Positions 33,101 through 41,358 of a DNA stretch of 63,622 bases are shown piece after piece. Origin of the DNA: Pseudoduganella umbonata (GTDB taxonomy: Bacteria; Pseudomonadota; Gammaproteobacteria; Burkholderiales; Burkholderiaceae_D); assembly GCF_014192225.1 (NCBI RefSeq), contig NZ_JACHXS010000019.1, positions 1-63,622 on the forward strand. The letters run 5' to 3'. Position numbers and translations under genes: made by a program. The notes under the pieces are model-generated. The model did no database searches and was not told where the DNA came from. It saw only the letters and a list, made by a program, of their open reading frames with translations. Each line of letters opens with the position of its first letter. Positions within the stretch are counted from its first letter, which is position 1.

Positions 33101-35821
33101 AAAGGCCTGACGGTCGACCTGGTGATCTGGTTCGAGGACACCTCCGGCTACCGGCAGGCGCTGTACGACCAGATCATCGGCATGATCGCGTCCGGCATCG
33201 ATGCGCAGGCGATCGACCGGCCGGGCGGCATCTTCGTGCGGCCGCTGGAACAGATCTCGAGCGAAGACCGGGTCCTGCTGCAGACGGTGGCCCGGATGAT
33301 CGTCAACGATGCCCGCGGCCCGCTGGGCGAGCAGGTCAAGCGGACGTCCCCGCCGGGGCTGCGCATGCCGCCGCTGCTGGCCGACCCGCGCGGCGAATAC
33401 GACGATGCCGGCCCGGCCACGCACGTCCCGCACGACCTGATCCTGTGGAACGGCTTCGGCGGCTTCACGCCGGACGGCCGCGAGTACGTGATCGTGACGG
33501 GCCGTGGCCGCGTCACCCCGGCACCGTGGTCGAACGTGCTGGCCAACGCGCAGTTCGGCAGCGTGATCTCGGAAAGCGGGCAGGCTTATACCTGGCACGA
33601 GAATGCCCATGAATTCCGGCTCACGCCGTGGCACAACGATCCGGTCACGGATGCCGGCGGCGAGGCGTTCTACCTGCGCGACGAAGCCAGCGGCCATTTC
33701 TGGTCGCCCACGCCGCTGCCGGCGCGCGGCAGCGGCGATTACGTGACGCGCCACGGCTTCGGCTACAGCACCTTCGAGCACACCGAGGCCGGCATCATGT
33801 CGGCACTGACGACCTATGTTTCGAACGACGCGCCGGTGCGCTACACCGTGCTGAAAGTGCGCAACGATTCGCAGGTGGCGCGCAAGCTGTCGGCCACCGG
33901 GTATGTCGAATGGGTGCTGGGCGAGATGCGCGCCAAATCCGGCATGCACATCGTGACCGAACTCGACGCGGTCAGCGGCGCGCTGTTCGCCCGCAACCCG
34001 TACAACACGGAATTCTCGGGCCGCGTGGCGTTCTTCAATGTCGACGCGACGACGCGCACGGTGACGGCGGACCGTACCGAATTCCTGGGCCGGAACGGCA
34101 CGCTGGCCAGCCCGGCCGCGCTGCGCCGGCAACGGCTGTCCGGCAAGGTAGGAACGGCACTCGATGCCTGCGCGGCGCTGCAGGTGCCATTCGAGCTGCT
34201 GCCGGGGCAGGAGCGCGAACTGGTGTTCGTGCTCGGCATGGGCGGGCGCCGCAATGCCGACGCCAGCACGATGGTACAGAAGCACGGCGGTGCCGGGGCC
34301 GCACGCGATGCGCTGGCCGCCGTGCACGCGCACTGGGAGGCCACGCTGGGGGCGGTGCGCATCGCCACGCCGGATCCGGCGCTGGACGTGATCGCCAACG
34401 GCTGGCTGATGTACCAGACCATCGCCTGCCGGCTGTGGGCGCGCAGCGGCTATTACCAGTCCGGCGGCGCGTTCGGCTACCGCGACCAGTTGCAGGATGC
34501 GATGGCGATCGTGCACACCGAGCCGCACCTGCTGCGCGAGCACCTGGTACTGTGCGCGGCGCACCAGTTCGCCGAAGGCGACGTGCAGCACTGGTGGCAT
34601 CCGCCGACCGACCGCGGGGTGCGCACGCACTGTTCGGACGATTACCTGTGGCTGCCGCTGGCCACCGCCCGCTACGTGACGGTGACCGGCGACATGTCGG
34701 TGCTCGACGAGCAGGCGCATTACCTGGAAGGCCGGCCGGTCAAGCCGGACGAGGATTCGTACTACGACATGCCGGGCCGCTCGCCGCTGGCGGAAAACCT
34801 GTACCAGCACTGCGTGCGGGCGATCCGCCATGGCCTGCGCTTCGGCGAGCACGGCCTGCCGCTGATCGGTTCCTGCGACTGGAACGACGGCATGGATAAA
34901 GTCGGCGCGGAAGGCAAGGGCGAGAGCGTGTGGCTGGCATGGTTCCTGGTCGACGTGCTGCGGCAGTTCGCCGTGGTGGCGGAGCGGCGCGGCGATGCCG
35001 GGTTTGCCGGCGAGTGCCGGACCGAGGCCACCAGGCTGGCGGCGAACGTGGAGCAGAACGCGTGGGATGGCCAGTGGTACCGCCGCGCGTACTTCGACGA
35101 CGGCACGCCGCTCGGCTCGCACGAAAGCGACGAATGCCAGATCGACTCGATTTCGCAAAGCTGGGGTGTACTGTCCGGCGCCGCCGATCCTGAACGGGTA
35201 AAAGGCGCGATGGCCCAGGTGGACGCGCGGCTGGTGCGGCGCGACGGCGGCTTCATCCAGCTGCTCGACCCGCCGTTCGACAAGGCCGACCCGAATCCCG
35301 GCTATATCCAGGGCTACGTGCCGGGCGTACGCGAAAACGGCGGCCAGTACACGCACGCCGCGGTGTGGACCGTGATGGCCTTCGCGGCCATGGGCGACAC
35401 CGCGAAGGCCTGGGAGCTGATGCGGCTGATCAACCCGGTGCAGCATGCGTCCAGCGCGGACAACGTGGCCGTCTACAAGGTCGAGCCATACGTGGTCACA
35501 GCCGACATCTACGCCGTCGAACCGCACGTGGGACGCGGCGGCTGGAGCTGGTACACGGGATCGTCCGGCTGGATGTACCGGCTGATCCTCGAATCGCTGC
35601 TGGGCGTGGCGCGGAATGGCGACCGGCTGTCGCTCACGCCGCGCATGCCCGAGGATTGGGACGGTTTCAGCCTGTCATACCGCTACGGTTCGGCGAACTA
35701 TGCGATCCGCGTGTCGCGCGGCGCGGCCGGGCTCACGGTCGACGGCGCCGCACAGGAAGACGGCGCGATCGCACTGGTCGACGACGGGCGCGAGCACGCC
35801 GTCGAATTGCGCGTGCCCTGA
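27149..35821 (+). CDS. ndvB: cyclic beta-1,2-glucan synthase
   Basis: 2890-aa inner-membrane enzyme, close in size to Brucella Cgs and Agrobacterium ChvB. It polymerises UDP-glucose into beta-1,2-glucan, controls chain length and cyclises the product for the periplasm. The GT84 part (about residues 430-900) has the nucleotide-sugar motif DAD at 639-641, HDLLEG, and RRHRWIRGDW. Several membrane segments follow (about 830-1010). The middle cyclisation region contains YTPARLP and VHHQGM. The C-terminal GH94-type phosphorylase domain has GSCDWNDGMD (DWND at 2577-2580). TTG 27149 is used with GAGG upstream. It has no partner genes here; a dedicated glucan exporter (NdvA/ChvA) is absent from the window. 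Confidence 0.92.
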   Translation: MTLHLKLWPGLTAGFQEASSGSAASGPEEDLPFRAELYSAQQMAHHGRTLAEMHVLSKRGGPDRLLARLSDNARVLRTTADELTVAVKEGRQITPASEWLLDNYYLIEEQVRIARRHLPKDYSKELPRLEKGAADGTPRVYRLALEVIAHGDGRVDPESLCRFVEAYQELAPLTLGELWAIPIMLRLALLENLRRVAARVAENRYQRDLANSWADQMMEIADKNPSGLILLVADMARSNPPITSGFVAELARRLQGQSPALTLALTWVTYRLAETGQTIEQQIQTEIGQQAADQVSIANTIGSLRFLGTMDWQEFVETMSLVEAALREDPSGIYGAMDFVTRDHYRHVVEKIARGCTLSEAQVVREAVELARAHTESDDPRHGHVGFYLVDKGVLLLEKKVARRRSLRESLRATVRAAPLTSYLGAIAALSVIATALMIERALRDGVAGWEVVVLAVLGLMGSSQLALALVNWFATLVTRPSPLPRMDFKEGIPSDARAIVVVPSLFYSLENVDELCEQLEVRYLANRDPNLHFCLLSDFADAQAETLPTDAGLLERARAHIEDLNRKYGQDDNSCPFLLLHRPRQWNLAERAWMGHERKRGKLADLNRFLRGGARDRFMLVVGESSRLPTVKYVITLDADTQLARDSARQFIATMRHPLNQPRIDARINRVVSGYGILQPRVAVSLPSPDASLYERLCGGEPGIDPYTRTVSDVYQDVFAEGSFIGKGIYDLDVFEKVLGERFPENRILSHDLLEGCYLRAGLLSDAQLYEQYPQRYRDDVSRRHRWIRGDWQLAGWLFGRVRTAIGGREKNPLSALSRWKLFDNLRRSLVAPALTLSLLFAFAVLPHPWFYTSMVLAIIFVPAIAAALYDLSHKSPDTLWRQHLPNSLRRSGLQFAHGLLSLVFLPYEAYIGLDAIVRTAWRLLVSKKHLLQWRPSALSRANGGLGANWRAMWVSPALALAVGTVLALWRVPAFEAAAIFLVAWLVAPVVAWWISRPVERLEAQLDSDQRRFLHLVARKTWAWFDTFVGPDDNWLPPDNVQEHPGTVIAHRTSPTNIGMVLLANVSAYDFGYLTLAQVLQRTRNTLDAMARLERYQGHFYNWYDTQSLKPLHPMYVSTVDSGNLAGHLLVLQAALLNAADDPIAGPRTVAGLETTLAVLEEALAGAGGTAGIDPAAMAALREAVTPSQAQYPSNLPEVRAYLERATAAAETFAASAGLANDTTAHMWAGALAAQCRAALDELNLLAPWIAGGTGSVLDTGLLKIPTLRELASYPPAGAPLSDLAPGERERREQLGVLVEQGAAVARERMAHLHELAMQACGFAQVDYGFLFNRTTKLLAIGYNVTERRLDASCYDLLASEVRLASYVAVAQGQLPQEHWFALGRQLAIVHGQPVLMSWSGSMFEYLMPLLVMPTYPSTLLDQTYHSVVAAQIEYARQRNVPWGVSESGYTTVDASMNYQYRAFGVPGLGMKRGLADDLVIAPYASMMALMVDPEAACQNLQKMAGLGFMGRYGFYEAIDYTPARLPRGQSFAVVKSFMVHHQGMGFLALSYLLHDRPMQRRFESDPMLQSALLMLQERSPRIGAFFSTASEQAAAVGSTSHDQAAPVRVLTQPNTSVPEVQLLSNGRYHVMVTAAGGSYSRWHDLAVTRWREDTTRDNWGQFCYVRDEDGHFWSNTYQPTLAEPENYEVIFSEGRAEYRRSDRGIELYTEIVVSPEDDIEMRRLRVTNHSSRPRTIELTSFAEVVMAPAAADAAHPAFSKLFVQTEILGEDSAILCTRRPRGKGEKSPCMLHVMTVHDAQVVEVSYETDRAHFIGRGNTLRAPRALIEPGALSGAHGSVLDPAVAIRYRITLQPDQMATVDIATGMTETREAARHLIDKYQDRHMADRVFELAWTHSQVVLRQLNASEADGQLYSRLANHVIYPNAALRADPSVLIKNQRGQSNLWPYAISGDLPIVLLQVKDSANIEVARQMVQAHAYWRLKGLTVDLVIWFEDTSGYRQALYDQIIGMIASGIDAQAIDRPGGIFVRPLEQISSEDRVLLQTVARMIVNDARGPLGEQVKRTSPPGLRMPPLLADPRGEYDDAGPATHVPHDLILWNGFGGFTPDGREYVIVTGRGRVTPAPWSNVLANAQFGSVISESGQAYTWHENAHEFRLTPWHNDPVTDAGGEAFYLRDEASGHFWSPTPLPARGSGDYVTRHGFGYSTFEHTEAGIMSALTTYVSNDAPVRYTVLKVRNDSQVARKLSATGYVEWVLGEMRAKSGMHIVTELDAVSGALFARNPYNTEFSGRVAFFNVDATTRTVTADRTEFLGRNGTLASPAALRRQRLSGKVGTALDACAALQVPFELLPGQERELVFVLGMGGRRNADASTMVQKHGGAGAARDALAAVHAHWEATLGAVRIATPDPALDVIANGWLMYQTIACRLWARSGYYQSGGAFGYRDQLQDAMAIVHTEPHLLREHLVLCAAHQFAEGDVQHWWHPPTDRGVRTHCSDDYLWLPLATARYVTVTGDMSVLDEQAHYLEGRPVKPDEDSYYDMPGRSPLAENLYQHCVRAIRHGLRFGEHGLPLIGSCDWNDGMDKVGAEGKGESVWLAWFLVDVLRQFAVVAERRGDAGFAGECRTEATRLAANVEQNAWDGQWYRRAYFDDGTPLGSHESDECQIDSISQSWGVLSGAADPERVKGAMAQVDARLVRRDGGFIQLLDPPFDKADPNPGYIQGYVPGVRENGGQYTHAAVWTVMAFAAMGDTAKAWELMRLINPVQHASSADNVAVYKVEPYVVTADIYAVEPHVGRGGWSWYTGSSGWMYRLILESLLGVARNGDRLSLTPRMPEDWDGFSLSYRYGSANYAIRVSRGAAGLTVDGAAQEDGAIALVDDGREHAVELRVP

Positions 35822-35828
35822 AAAGTTG

Positions 35829-35861
35829 CCTGGAAAATGGGGACGTACCCCATTTTTCAGG
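35829..35861. terminator. bidirectional hairpin between convergent genes
   Basis: CCTGGAAAATGGGG (35829-35842), loop ACGTA, CCCCATTTTTCAGG (35848-35861), with one G-U pair. It lies between the stop codons of the glucan synthase and the UPF0016 gene, so it can serve both. The core GGGGACGTACCCC looks like a dispersed intergenic element. Confidence 0.65.
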
Positions 35862-35881
35862 AACCATAGCTTAATCGTTGT

Positions 35882-36457
35882 TTATAAGCCTACCGCGGTG
35901 CCGGCTCCCATCAGCGTGGCCACGCCCAGCACGACGAAGATGACCGCGGCAATGCCGTGCACCACCTTCAGGTTGACGGCGGTGGCGGCGCGCTTGCCCA
36001 GGTACACGGCGGGCACGTTCGCCAGCATCATGCCCAGCGTGGTGCCGACCACGACGGGAATCAGCGCGTCGAAGCGGGCGGCCAGCGCCACGGTGGCGAT
36101 CTGCGTCTTGTCGCCCATCTCGGCCAGGAAGAAGGCGATCAGCGTGGCGGTGAAGACGCCATAGCGGCTGGCGGGCGTCTCGTCTTCGTCGATCTCGTCC
36201 GGCACCATGATCCAGGCGGCCATGGCGATGAAGCCCAGGCCGAGGATCCAGCGCAATGCATTGGGGCCCAGCAGTTCGGTCAGCCAGGTGCCGACGGCGG
36301 CGGCGCAGAAGTGGTTGACGATGGTGGCGACGAAGATGCCGCCGACGATCGGCAGCGGGCGCCGGAACTGGGTGGCGAGCACGAAGGCGAGCAATTGGGT
36401 CTTGTCGCCGATTTCGGCGAGGGCAACGATGCCCGTGGAGACGAGGAAGGCTTCCAT
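35882..36457 (-). CDS. UPF0016/GDT1 (TMEM165-type) manganese exporter
   Basis: 191 aa starting MEAFLVSTGIVALAEIGDKTQ; an in-frame TTG at 36487 would add ten residues. It has six to seven membrane segments in two repeats, each with the cation-binding signature E-x-G-D-K-T: EIGDKTQ near the N-terminus and EMGDKTQ in the second half. Family members such as Vibrio MneA export Mn2+. The preceding Mn2+ riboswitch (36535-36657) strongly supports this substrate. Confident on family, good on substrate. Confidence 0.92.
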   Translation of the reverse strand: MEAFLVSTGIVALAEIGDKTQLLAFVLATQFRRPLPIVGGIFVATIVNHFCAAAVGTWLTELLGPNALRWILGLGFIAMAAWIMVPDEIDEDETPASRYGVFTATLIAFFLAEMGDKTQIATVALAARFDALIPVVVGTTLGMMLANVPAVYLGKRAATAVNLKVVHGIAAVIFVVLGVATLMGAGTAVGL

Positions 36458-36534
36458 GTAGGTGGCTGGGGGCCGGATGTTAACCAAGGATCCATGGGCA
36501 GTCCCGGCCCCTTGATATATGCGGCCGCCCTTGG

Positions 36535-36657
36535 ATCATTGGTCTCGCCAGGCCCGCGCCGTAAACATCCGCGCCGGCCACCTGTGCCACGGCCTGCGGG
36601 CCGATCGTGTTGACACAGGTTCTGCCGGTAAAACCGGCAGGAGGCTACTCCCCAAAG
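36535..36657 (-). promoter_or_regulatory. yybP-ykoY manganese riboswitch
   Basis: Reading the minus strand, the RNA has TTTGGGGAGTAGCCTCC (plus 36654-36638), a GCCGGTTTTACCGGC hairpin, GTCAACA (36614-36608), and later GGCGAGACC (36549-36541). These are the conserved blocks of the yybP-ykoY class, which binds Mn2+ and turns on Mn exporter genes. A downstream GGGGCCGG/CCGGCCCC hairpin ends just before the start codon and may be the expression platform. Boundaries are approximate. Confidence 0.85.
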
Positions 36658-36667
36658 AACGGGCGCC

Positions 36668-36676
36668 ATGATAGCA
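36668..36676 (-). promoter_or_regulatory. extended -10 promoter for the riboswitch-exporter transcript
   Basis: Minus-strand TGCTATCAT is an extended -10 element (TGn plus TATCAT). Transcription would start around 36661, a few bases before the riboswitch aptamer. No clear -35 is visible. Confidence 0.5.
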
Positions 36677-36779
36677 GAGTCGGCGCACGGGGCGGGTGAA
36701 AATGCCATTCCATATGCTATTCTGCACCGCGCCCGCACCGGCGATCCCGGTGCCTGCCTGACTCTTTCTAAGGAAGCAC

Positions 36780-38627
36780 ATGCGAAAACCTTCTTTGCGC
36801 CTGGCGCTATCCGCCGCGCTGGCAATGCTCGCAACGGCGGCCCACGCCCAGGACCCGCTCAGCTACGCCCGCTACAACGAGGTGCGCACGACCGACCTGT
36901 ACCTCGATCTCAAGGCCGATTTCTCCCGCAAGACGCTGACCGGGTACGCCGAGCTGACCCTGAACTGGCTGGACAAGAACGTGCGCACGCTGGTGCTCGA
37001 TACGCGCCAGCTGAAGATCGCGCGGGTGCAGGTGCAGAACGACGACGGCCGCTGGGTGCCCGCCTCCTACCTGCTGGACCGTCCCGATCCGAAGAAGGGC
37101 CAGGCGCTGCGCATCTCGCTGCGCAACCAGCCGAAGAAAGTGCGCGTGTACTACCACACGGCGCCCACCGCCGGGGCACTGCAATGGCTGACGCCGGTGC
37201 AGACGCTATCCGGCAAGCGCCCGTTCATGTTCAGCCAGTCGCAGGCGATCGAAGCCCGCTCGTGGGCGCCGGTACAGGATACGCCGGCGGTGCGTTTCAC
37301 CTACGGCGCGCGCATCGAGGCGCCGGCCGGCATGCGCGTGGTGATGAGCGCCGAGAACGACCCGCAGGCCACCGGCGCCGGCGGCTGGAAGTTCCGCATG
37401 CCGCAGCCGGTGCCGTCCTACCTGCTGGCGATCGCGATCGGCGAGATCGATGTGCGCAATGTCGGCCCGCGGTCGGCCGTGTACGCGGAACCAGGCCGCA
37501 TCGAGGCCGCCGCGTTCGAGCTGGCCGATACGGAGAAGATGATCGCCGCCGCCGAATCGCTGTACGGTCCTTACCGGTGGGGGCGCTACGACATGATCGT
37601 GCTGCCGCCGTCGTTCCCGATCGGCGGCATGGAAAACCCGCGCATGACGTTCCTGACGCCGACCATGATCGCCGGCGACCGCAGCCTGAACGACCTGATC
37701 GCGCACGAACTGGCGCATTCATGGTCCGGCAACCTGGTCACCAACGCATCGTGGAAGCACTGGTGGCTGAACGAAGGTTTCACCACCTACGTGACGACGC
37801 GGATCATCGAGATTCTCTACGGCCGCGAAGTCGCGGAGATGTACCTGCAGGTGGAGCAGGAAGAAGCGCTGGCGTCGCTGAAGGACATCCCGGCGGCGAA
37901 GCAGGCCTTGCTGACGCGCGACCCGGACGTCAATCCGGACACCTATACGGACGAAGGCCTGGCGTATCCGAAGGGCGCCTGGCTGCTGCGCACGCTCGAG
38001 CAGCGTGCCGGCCGGGAAGTGTTCGACCCGTTCCTGCGCGGCTGGTTCGACCAGCACGCGTTCCAGTCGGCCACCACCGAGCAGTTCCTGGCCTACCTGC
38101 GCGCCAACCTGCTGGACAAGCATCCGAACGTGATGACCCAGGCGGAGCTCGACGAATGGCTTTACGGCCCGGGCATCCCCGCCACCGCGCAGCGCGTGGT
38201 ATCGCAGCGCTTCCAGGCAGTCGATGCCCAGCGCACCGCGTGGCTGAAGGGCGAACAGGCGACGGCCGACCTGACCGCGCGCAGCTGGAGCGCTCCGGAG
38301 TGGATGCACTTCCTGAACGACATCGACAACAAGGCCAGCGCAGACCAGTTGCGTGAGCTCGACCAGACCTTCGCGCTGAAGACCAGCAAGAACAACGAGA
38401 TCGCCTACCGCTTCTACCTGGCGTCGGTGCATGCCGGCTATGACGTGCGCGAACAGCTCGACACCTTCCTGATGAGCGTGGGCCGCCAGAAGTTCGTGGT
38501 GCCGCTGTACGCCGCGCTGCTGAAAAACGCCAGGGATGCGGCGTGGGCGAAAAGCGTGTTTGCCAAGGCGCGGCCCCGTTATCACCCCGAAACGCAGAAG
38601 TCGGTCGACAGGCTGCTGAAAAAATAA
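36780..38627 (+). CDS. M1-family aminopeptidase, secreted
   Basis: 615 aa. The signal peptide MRKPSLRLALSAALAMLATAAHA is cleaved near residue 23. The M1 signatures are complete: GGMENP, then HELAH at residues 309-313 and the third zinc ligand E332 in NEGF (HEXXH-X18-E). The C-terminal ~150 residues form an alpha-helical domain like that of leukotriene-A4-hydrolase-type aminopeptidases. It should trim N-terminal residues from periplasmic or external peptides. RBS AAGGAAG lies just before ATG 36780. Followed 23 bases later by a serine hydrolase gene, probably in one operon. Confidence 0.93.
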   Translation: MRKPSLRLALSAALAMLATAAHAQDPLSYARYNEVRTTDLYLDLKADFSRKTLTGYAELTLNWLDKNVRTLVLDTRQLKIARVQVQNDDGRWVPASYLLDRPDPKKGQALRISLRNQPKKVRVYYHTAPTAGALQWLTPVQTLSGKRPFMFSQSQAIEARSWAPVQDTPAVRFTYGARIEAPAGMRVVMSAENDPQATGAGGWKFRMPQPVPSYLLAIAIGEIDVRNVGPRSAVYAEPGRIEAAAFELADTEKMIAAAESLYGPYRWGRYDMIVLPPSFPIGGMENPRMTFLTPTMIAGDRSLNDLIAHELAHSWSGNLVTNASWKHWWLNEGFTTYVTTRIIEILYGREVAEMYLQVEQEEALASLKDIPAAKQALLTRDPDVNPDTYTDEGLAYPKGAWLLRTLEQRAGREVFDPFLRGWFDQHAFQSATTEQFLAYLRANLLDKHPNVMTQAELDEWLYGPGIPATAQRVVSQRFQAVDAQRTAWLKGEQATADLTARSWSAPEWMHFLNDIDNKASADQLRELDQTFALKTSKNNEIAYRFYLASVHAGYDVREQLDTFLMSVGRQKFVVPLYAALLKNARDAAWAKSVFAKARPRYHPETQKSVDRLLKK

Positions 38628-38650
38628 TCGAGCAAAGCAAGGGAGCAAGG

Positions 38651-40291
38651 ATGCTGTTGAAGAAAACCACCGCCGCGCTGGTGCTGTGCGCCTGCGCGTC
38701 GTTTGCCACCGTCAGCGCGCCGGCGCTGGCTTTCGATGCCGCCGCAGTCAATGTGGCCGCAGTCAATGTCCCGGACACGAGTGCCACCGCCCCGGCCTTC
38801 GACCTGGCGCGCGACGTCAACCGCGCATTGAAGACCTTCGACGTGCCAGGTATCGCGATCGCCATCGTCAAGGACGGCAAGGTGATCGCCGCCCAGGGTT
38901 TCGGCGTACGCAGGCTGGGCGACCCGGCACCGGTCACGTCGAAAACGCTGTTCGAGATCGCGTCGAACTCGAAGGCTTTCACCGCCGTGGCGCTGGCGAA
39001 ACTGGTCGACGAGGGCAAGCTCGCATGGGACGATCCGGTCATCAAGCACCTGCCGGACTTCCGCATGTACGACGCCTACGTGACCCAGGAAATGACGGTG
39101 CGCGACCTGCTGACGCACCGCAGCGGCCTGGGACTCGGTGCGGGCGACCTGCTGTGGTGGCCGACGACGACGTTTTCCACCGACGAGATCATCCATAACC
39201 TGCGCCACGTAAAGCCGGCCACCAGCTTCCGCGCCGACTATGCCTACGACAACCTGCTGTATATCGTCGCGGGGCGCATCATTGCGCAAAAGTCCGGCAG
39301 GAGCTGGGGCGATGCGATGCAGCAGCAGATCCTCGATCCGCTGGGCATGACGAACACCACCACCAGCGTTGCCGCGATGCTGAAAACGGCCGATTACTCG
39401 GCACCGCACAGCAAGATCAATGGCAGGCAGTCGGTCGTCAAGCCAATGCCGGTCGATAACGCGGTGGGCGCCGTCGGCATCAACACCAGTGCCGAGGACA
39501 TCGCGAAATGGATGAACGTGCTGCTGGCCGGCGGCGAAGTGCCGGGCGGACAGCGGCTGTTCTCCGCCGCGCAGTCGAAGGAGATCTGGACGCCCGTGAC
39601 ACCGATGAAGATCGCCGAGCCGAAAGGAGCACTGGCCGCCACGCGGGCGAACTTCAATGCCTATGGGCTGGGCTTCAACATCCGCGATTACCGCGGCAAG
39701 AAGCTGGTGCTGCACGGTGGCGCGCTGCAGGGCTTTTATTCGCGCGTGCTGATGGTGCCGGAAGAGAAGCTGGGCATCGCGATCTTCACGAACGCCGAGA
39801 ACGGCGGATCGATGACGTCGCTGCAATGGCGCATCCTCGACCACTACCTGGGCGCGGCACCGACGGACTGGATCGGCGTCATCGCCGCCGAGGAACAGGA
39901 ACGGCTTCGCAAGGACCAGGAGAAGACCGGCAAGGCCAAGGCCGCCCGCGCCGCCGGCTCGAAGCCGTCACTGCCGCGCACGTCGTACGACGGCGAGTAC
40001 AGCGACCCGTGGTACGGCAAGGTCGTCATCCGGCACGAAGGGAAGAAGCAGCTGATGCAGTTCACGCGCACGCCGGATCTGGTTGGCGAGATGGAGCACT
40101 TCCAGCACGACACCTTCATCGTGCGGTGGAAGGAACGCAACTTCAACGCCGATGCCTACGTGACGTTTGCGCTGAATCCTGACGGCTCGATCGAGCGCGC
40201 CAGGATGGCGGCCATCTCCGACGAAACCGACTTCAGCTATGACTTCCACGATCTTGCGCTGACGCCGGTAAAAGCAAGGAAGGCCGACTAG
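38651..40291 (+). CDS. beta-lactamase-fold serine hydrolase (class C-like), secreted
   Basis: 546 aa from ATG 38651, with GGGAGCAAGG upstream. A signal peptide is present (MLLKKTTAALVLCACASFATVSAPALA). The catalytic motifs are S105-N-S-K108 and Y199-D-N201, as in class C beta-lactamases, DD-peptidases and esterases. The C-terminal ~100 residues (from about SLPRTSYDGEYSDPWYGKV) look like the DUF3471 domain often attached to these hydrolases. True beta-lactamase activity is not implied; peptidase or esterase activity is as likely. It follows the M1 aminopeptidase. Confidence 0.9.
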   Translation: MLLKKTTAALVLCACASFATVSAPALAFDAAAVNVAAVNVPDTSATAPAFDLARDVNRALKTFDVPGIAIAIVKDGKVIAAQGFGVRRLGDPAPVTSKTLFEIASNSKAFTAVALAKLVDEGKLAWDDPVIKHLPDFRMYDAYVTQEMTVRDLLTHRSGLGLGAGDLLWWPTTTFSTDEIIHNLRHVKPATSFRADYAYDNLLYIVAGRIIAQKSGRSWGDAMQQQILDPLGMTNTTTSVAAMLKTADYSAPHSKINGRQSVVKPMPVDNAVGAVGINTSAEDIAKWMNVLLAGGEVPGGQRLFSAAQSKEIWTPVTPMKIAEPKGALAATRANFNAYGLGFNIRDYRGKKLVLHGGALQGFYSRVLMVPEEKLGIAIFTNAENGGSMTSLQWRILDHYLGAAPTDWIGVIAAEEQERLRKDQEKTGKAKAARAAGSKPSLPRTSYDGEYSDPWYGKVVIRHEGKKQLMQFTRTPDLVGEMEHFQHDTFIVRWKERNFNADAYVTFALNPDGSIERARMAAISDETDFSYDFHDLALTPVKARKAD

Positions 40292-40397
40292 CGGTTCCCT
40301 GGCTTTGCCTGCCGACGATGTTGCCAGAATAGCGGTCGGGCGCTGAAGCGCTCGGCCGCCCCGATTCTCGGCAACTGTTCTCTGGAAGTTCTCGCGA

Positions 40398-41066
40398 CTA
40401 GCCAACCGCTTTGCTGCGCCGCCGCGCGATTGCCCCCAGAATGACCAGCCCGCCGAACAGCATCGCGTAAGTCGACGGTTCCGGCACCGGCGCCGTCACG
40501 TAACGCAGGTTCGTGAAGAACATGCCGTTGTTTTCCCATTCTCCGGAGACGGTAATCGACGTGACCGGCCGGTCGAACAGGATGCCGGCAAAGACGGGGA
40601 CGGAAATGTTGTAGTTGTGCACGTAATCCTCGAAGAAGACGTGCGACCCGTCGTCGAAGGTCACGATCATCGGCGTCGGCTGCAGCGAGCCGCCGGGCGA
40701 GTACAGGCCGCCGCCGACACCATAGACGTCCACGCCGAACGCGATGATCGGCTGGGCAAAGGTGAAGGTAGCGCTATCTGGTGGCGCGTAGTAAACGAAA
40801 TTGCCCTCGACAAAGTTGAAGCGGTCGTTGTAACCACCGAATTCAAAGCTTTCGTTGTTGCACCACTGGACGGCATTGCAGGTGAACGTCACGTCGCCCC
40901 AGCTCCACGAATAGCCATCGCGGACGAACGGGCCGGAAAAGTCCTGGTGCTGGGCATTGCTGCCGATGAGCATATCGAACGGTACGGCGTCTTCGGTAAA
41001 GTAACCGCTGGCGTGCGACGTGAGTGCCGTCGCCGCCAGTACCAGCCCGACAAGTGCTTTGCGCAT
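40398..41066 (-). CDS. PEP-CTERM sorting-domain protein
   Basis: 222 aa. Short signal peptide MRKALVGLVLAATALTSHA; C-terminal VPEPSTYAMLFGGLVILGAIARRRSK, the exosortase sorting signal. The body is beta-rich and includes two cysteines (CNAVQWC) that could form a disulfide. Not related to the tandem pair at 21.7-23.3 kb beyond the tail. RBS CAGGAGC lies before ATG 41066. The region upstream to 41358 holds an AT-rich stretch (41160-41190, TATATAGTATAAAAATAAAC) that may carry its promoter; nothing else is seen there. Confidence 0.88.
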   Translation of the reverse strand: MRKALVGLVLAATALTSHASGYFTEDAVPFDMLIGSNAQHQDFSGPFVRDGYSWSWGDVTFTCNAVQWCNNESFEFGGYNDRFNFVEGNFVYYAPPDSATFTFAQPIIAFGVDVYGVGGGLYSPGGSLQPTPMIVTFDDGSHVFFEDYVHNYNISVPVFAGILFDRPVTSITVSGEWENNGMFFTNLRYVTAPVPEPSTYAMLFGGLVILGAIARRRSKAVG

Positions 41067-41358
41067 GGGGTAGCTCCTGGTAAGAGAGGGAATGTTGTAC
41101 CGCGATAGCGGTCAGTTGATGATAGCGCTAGCACCTTCTGCTGCGGATGAGCCGGAAAAATTATTTTATATAGTATAAAAATAAACAACAGTAGATGTTG
41201 TCCTACCGGCTGCCTGGAGGGTAAGCTAGGAAACTGCCGGGTGCGCACCCGGAGGGAGCGACCAAACATTGTTGTTGTAACAGTGAGTTTCAGTGAGACT
41301 GTTTCATGTGCAAATGCAGCATAATCACGCGGTTGTCATAAAGTGAAAGTTTCCTCGC

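Noticed and set aside
26921..35527. Very long minus-strand reading frame opposite the glucan synthase
   Set aside because: It is rich in His, Arg, Gln and Val and has no recognisable domains. Such frames arise opposite GC-rich genes with strong codon bias. The plus strand encodes a complete known enzyme.
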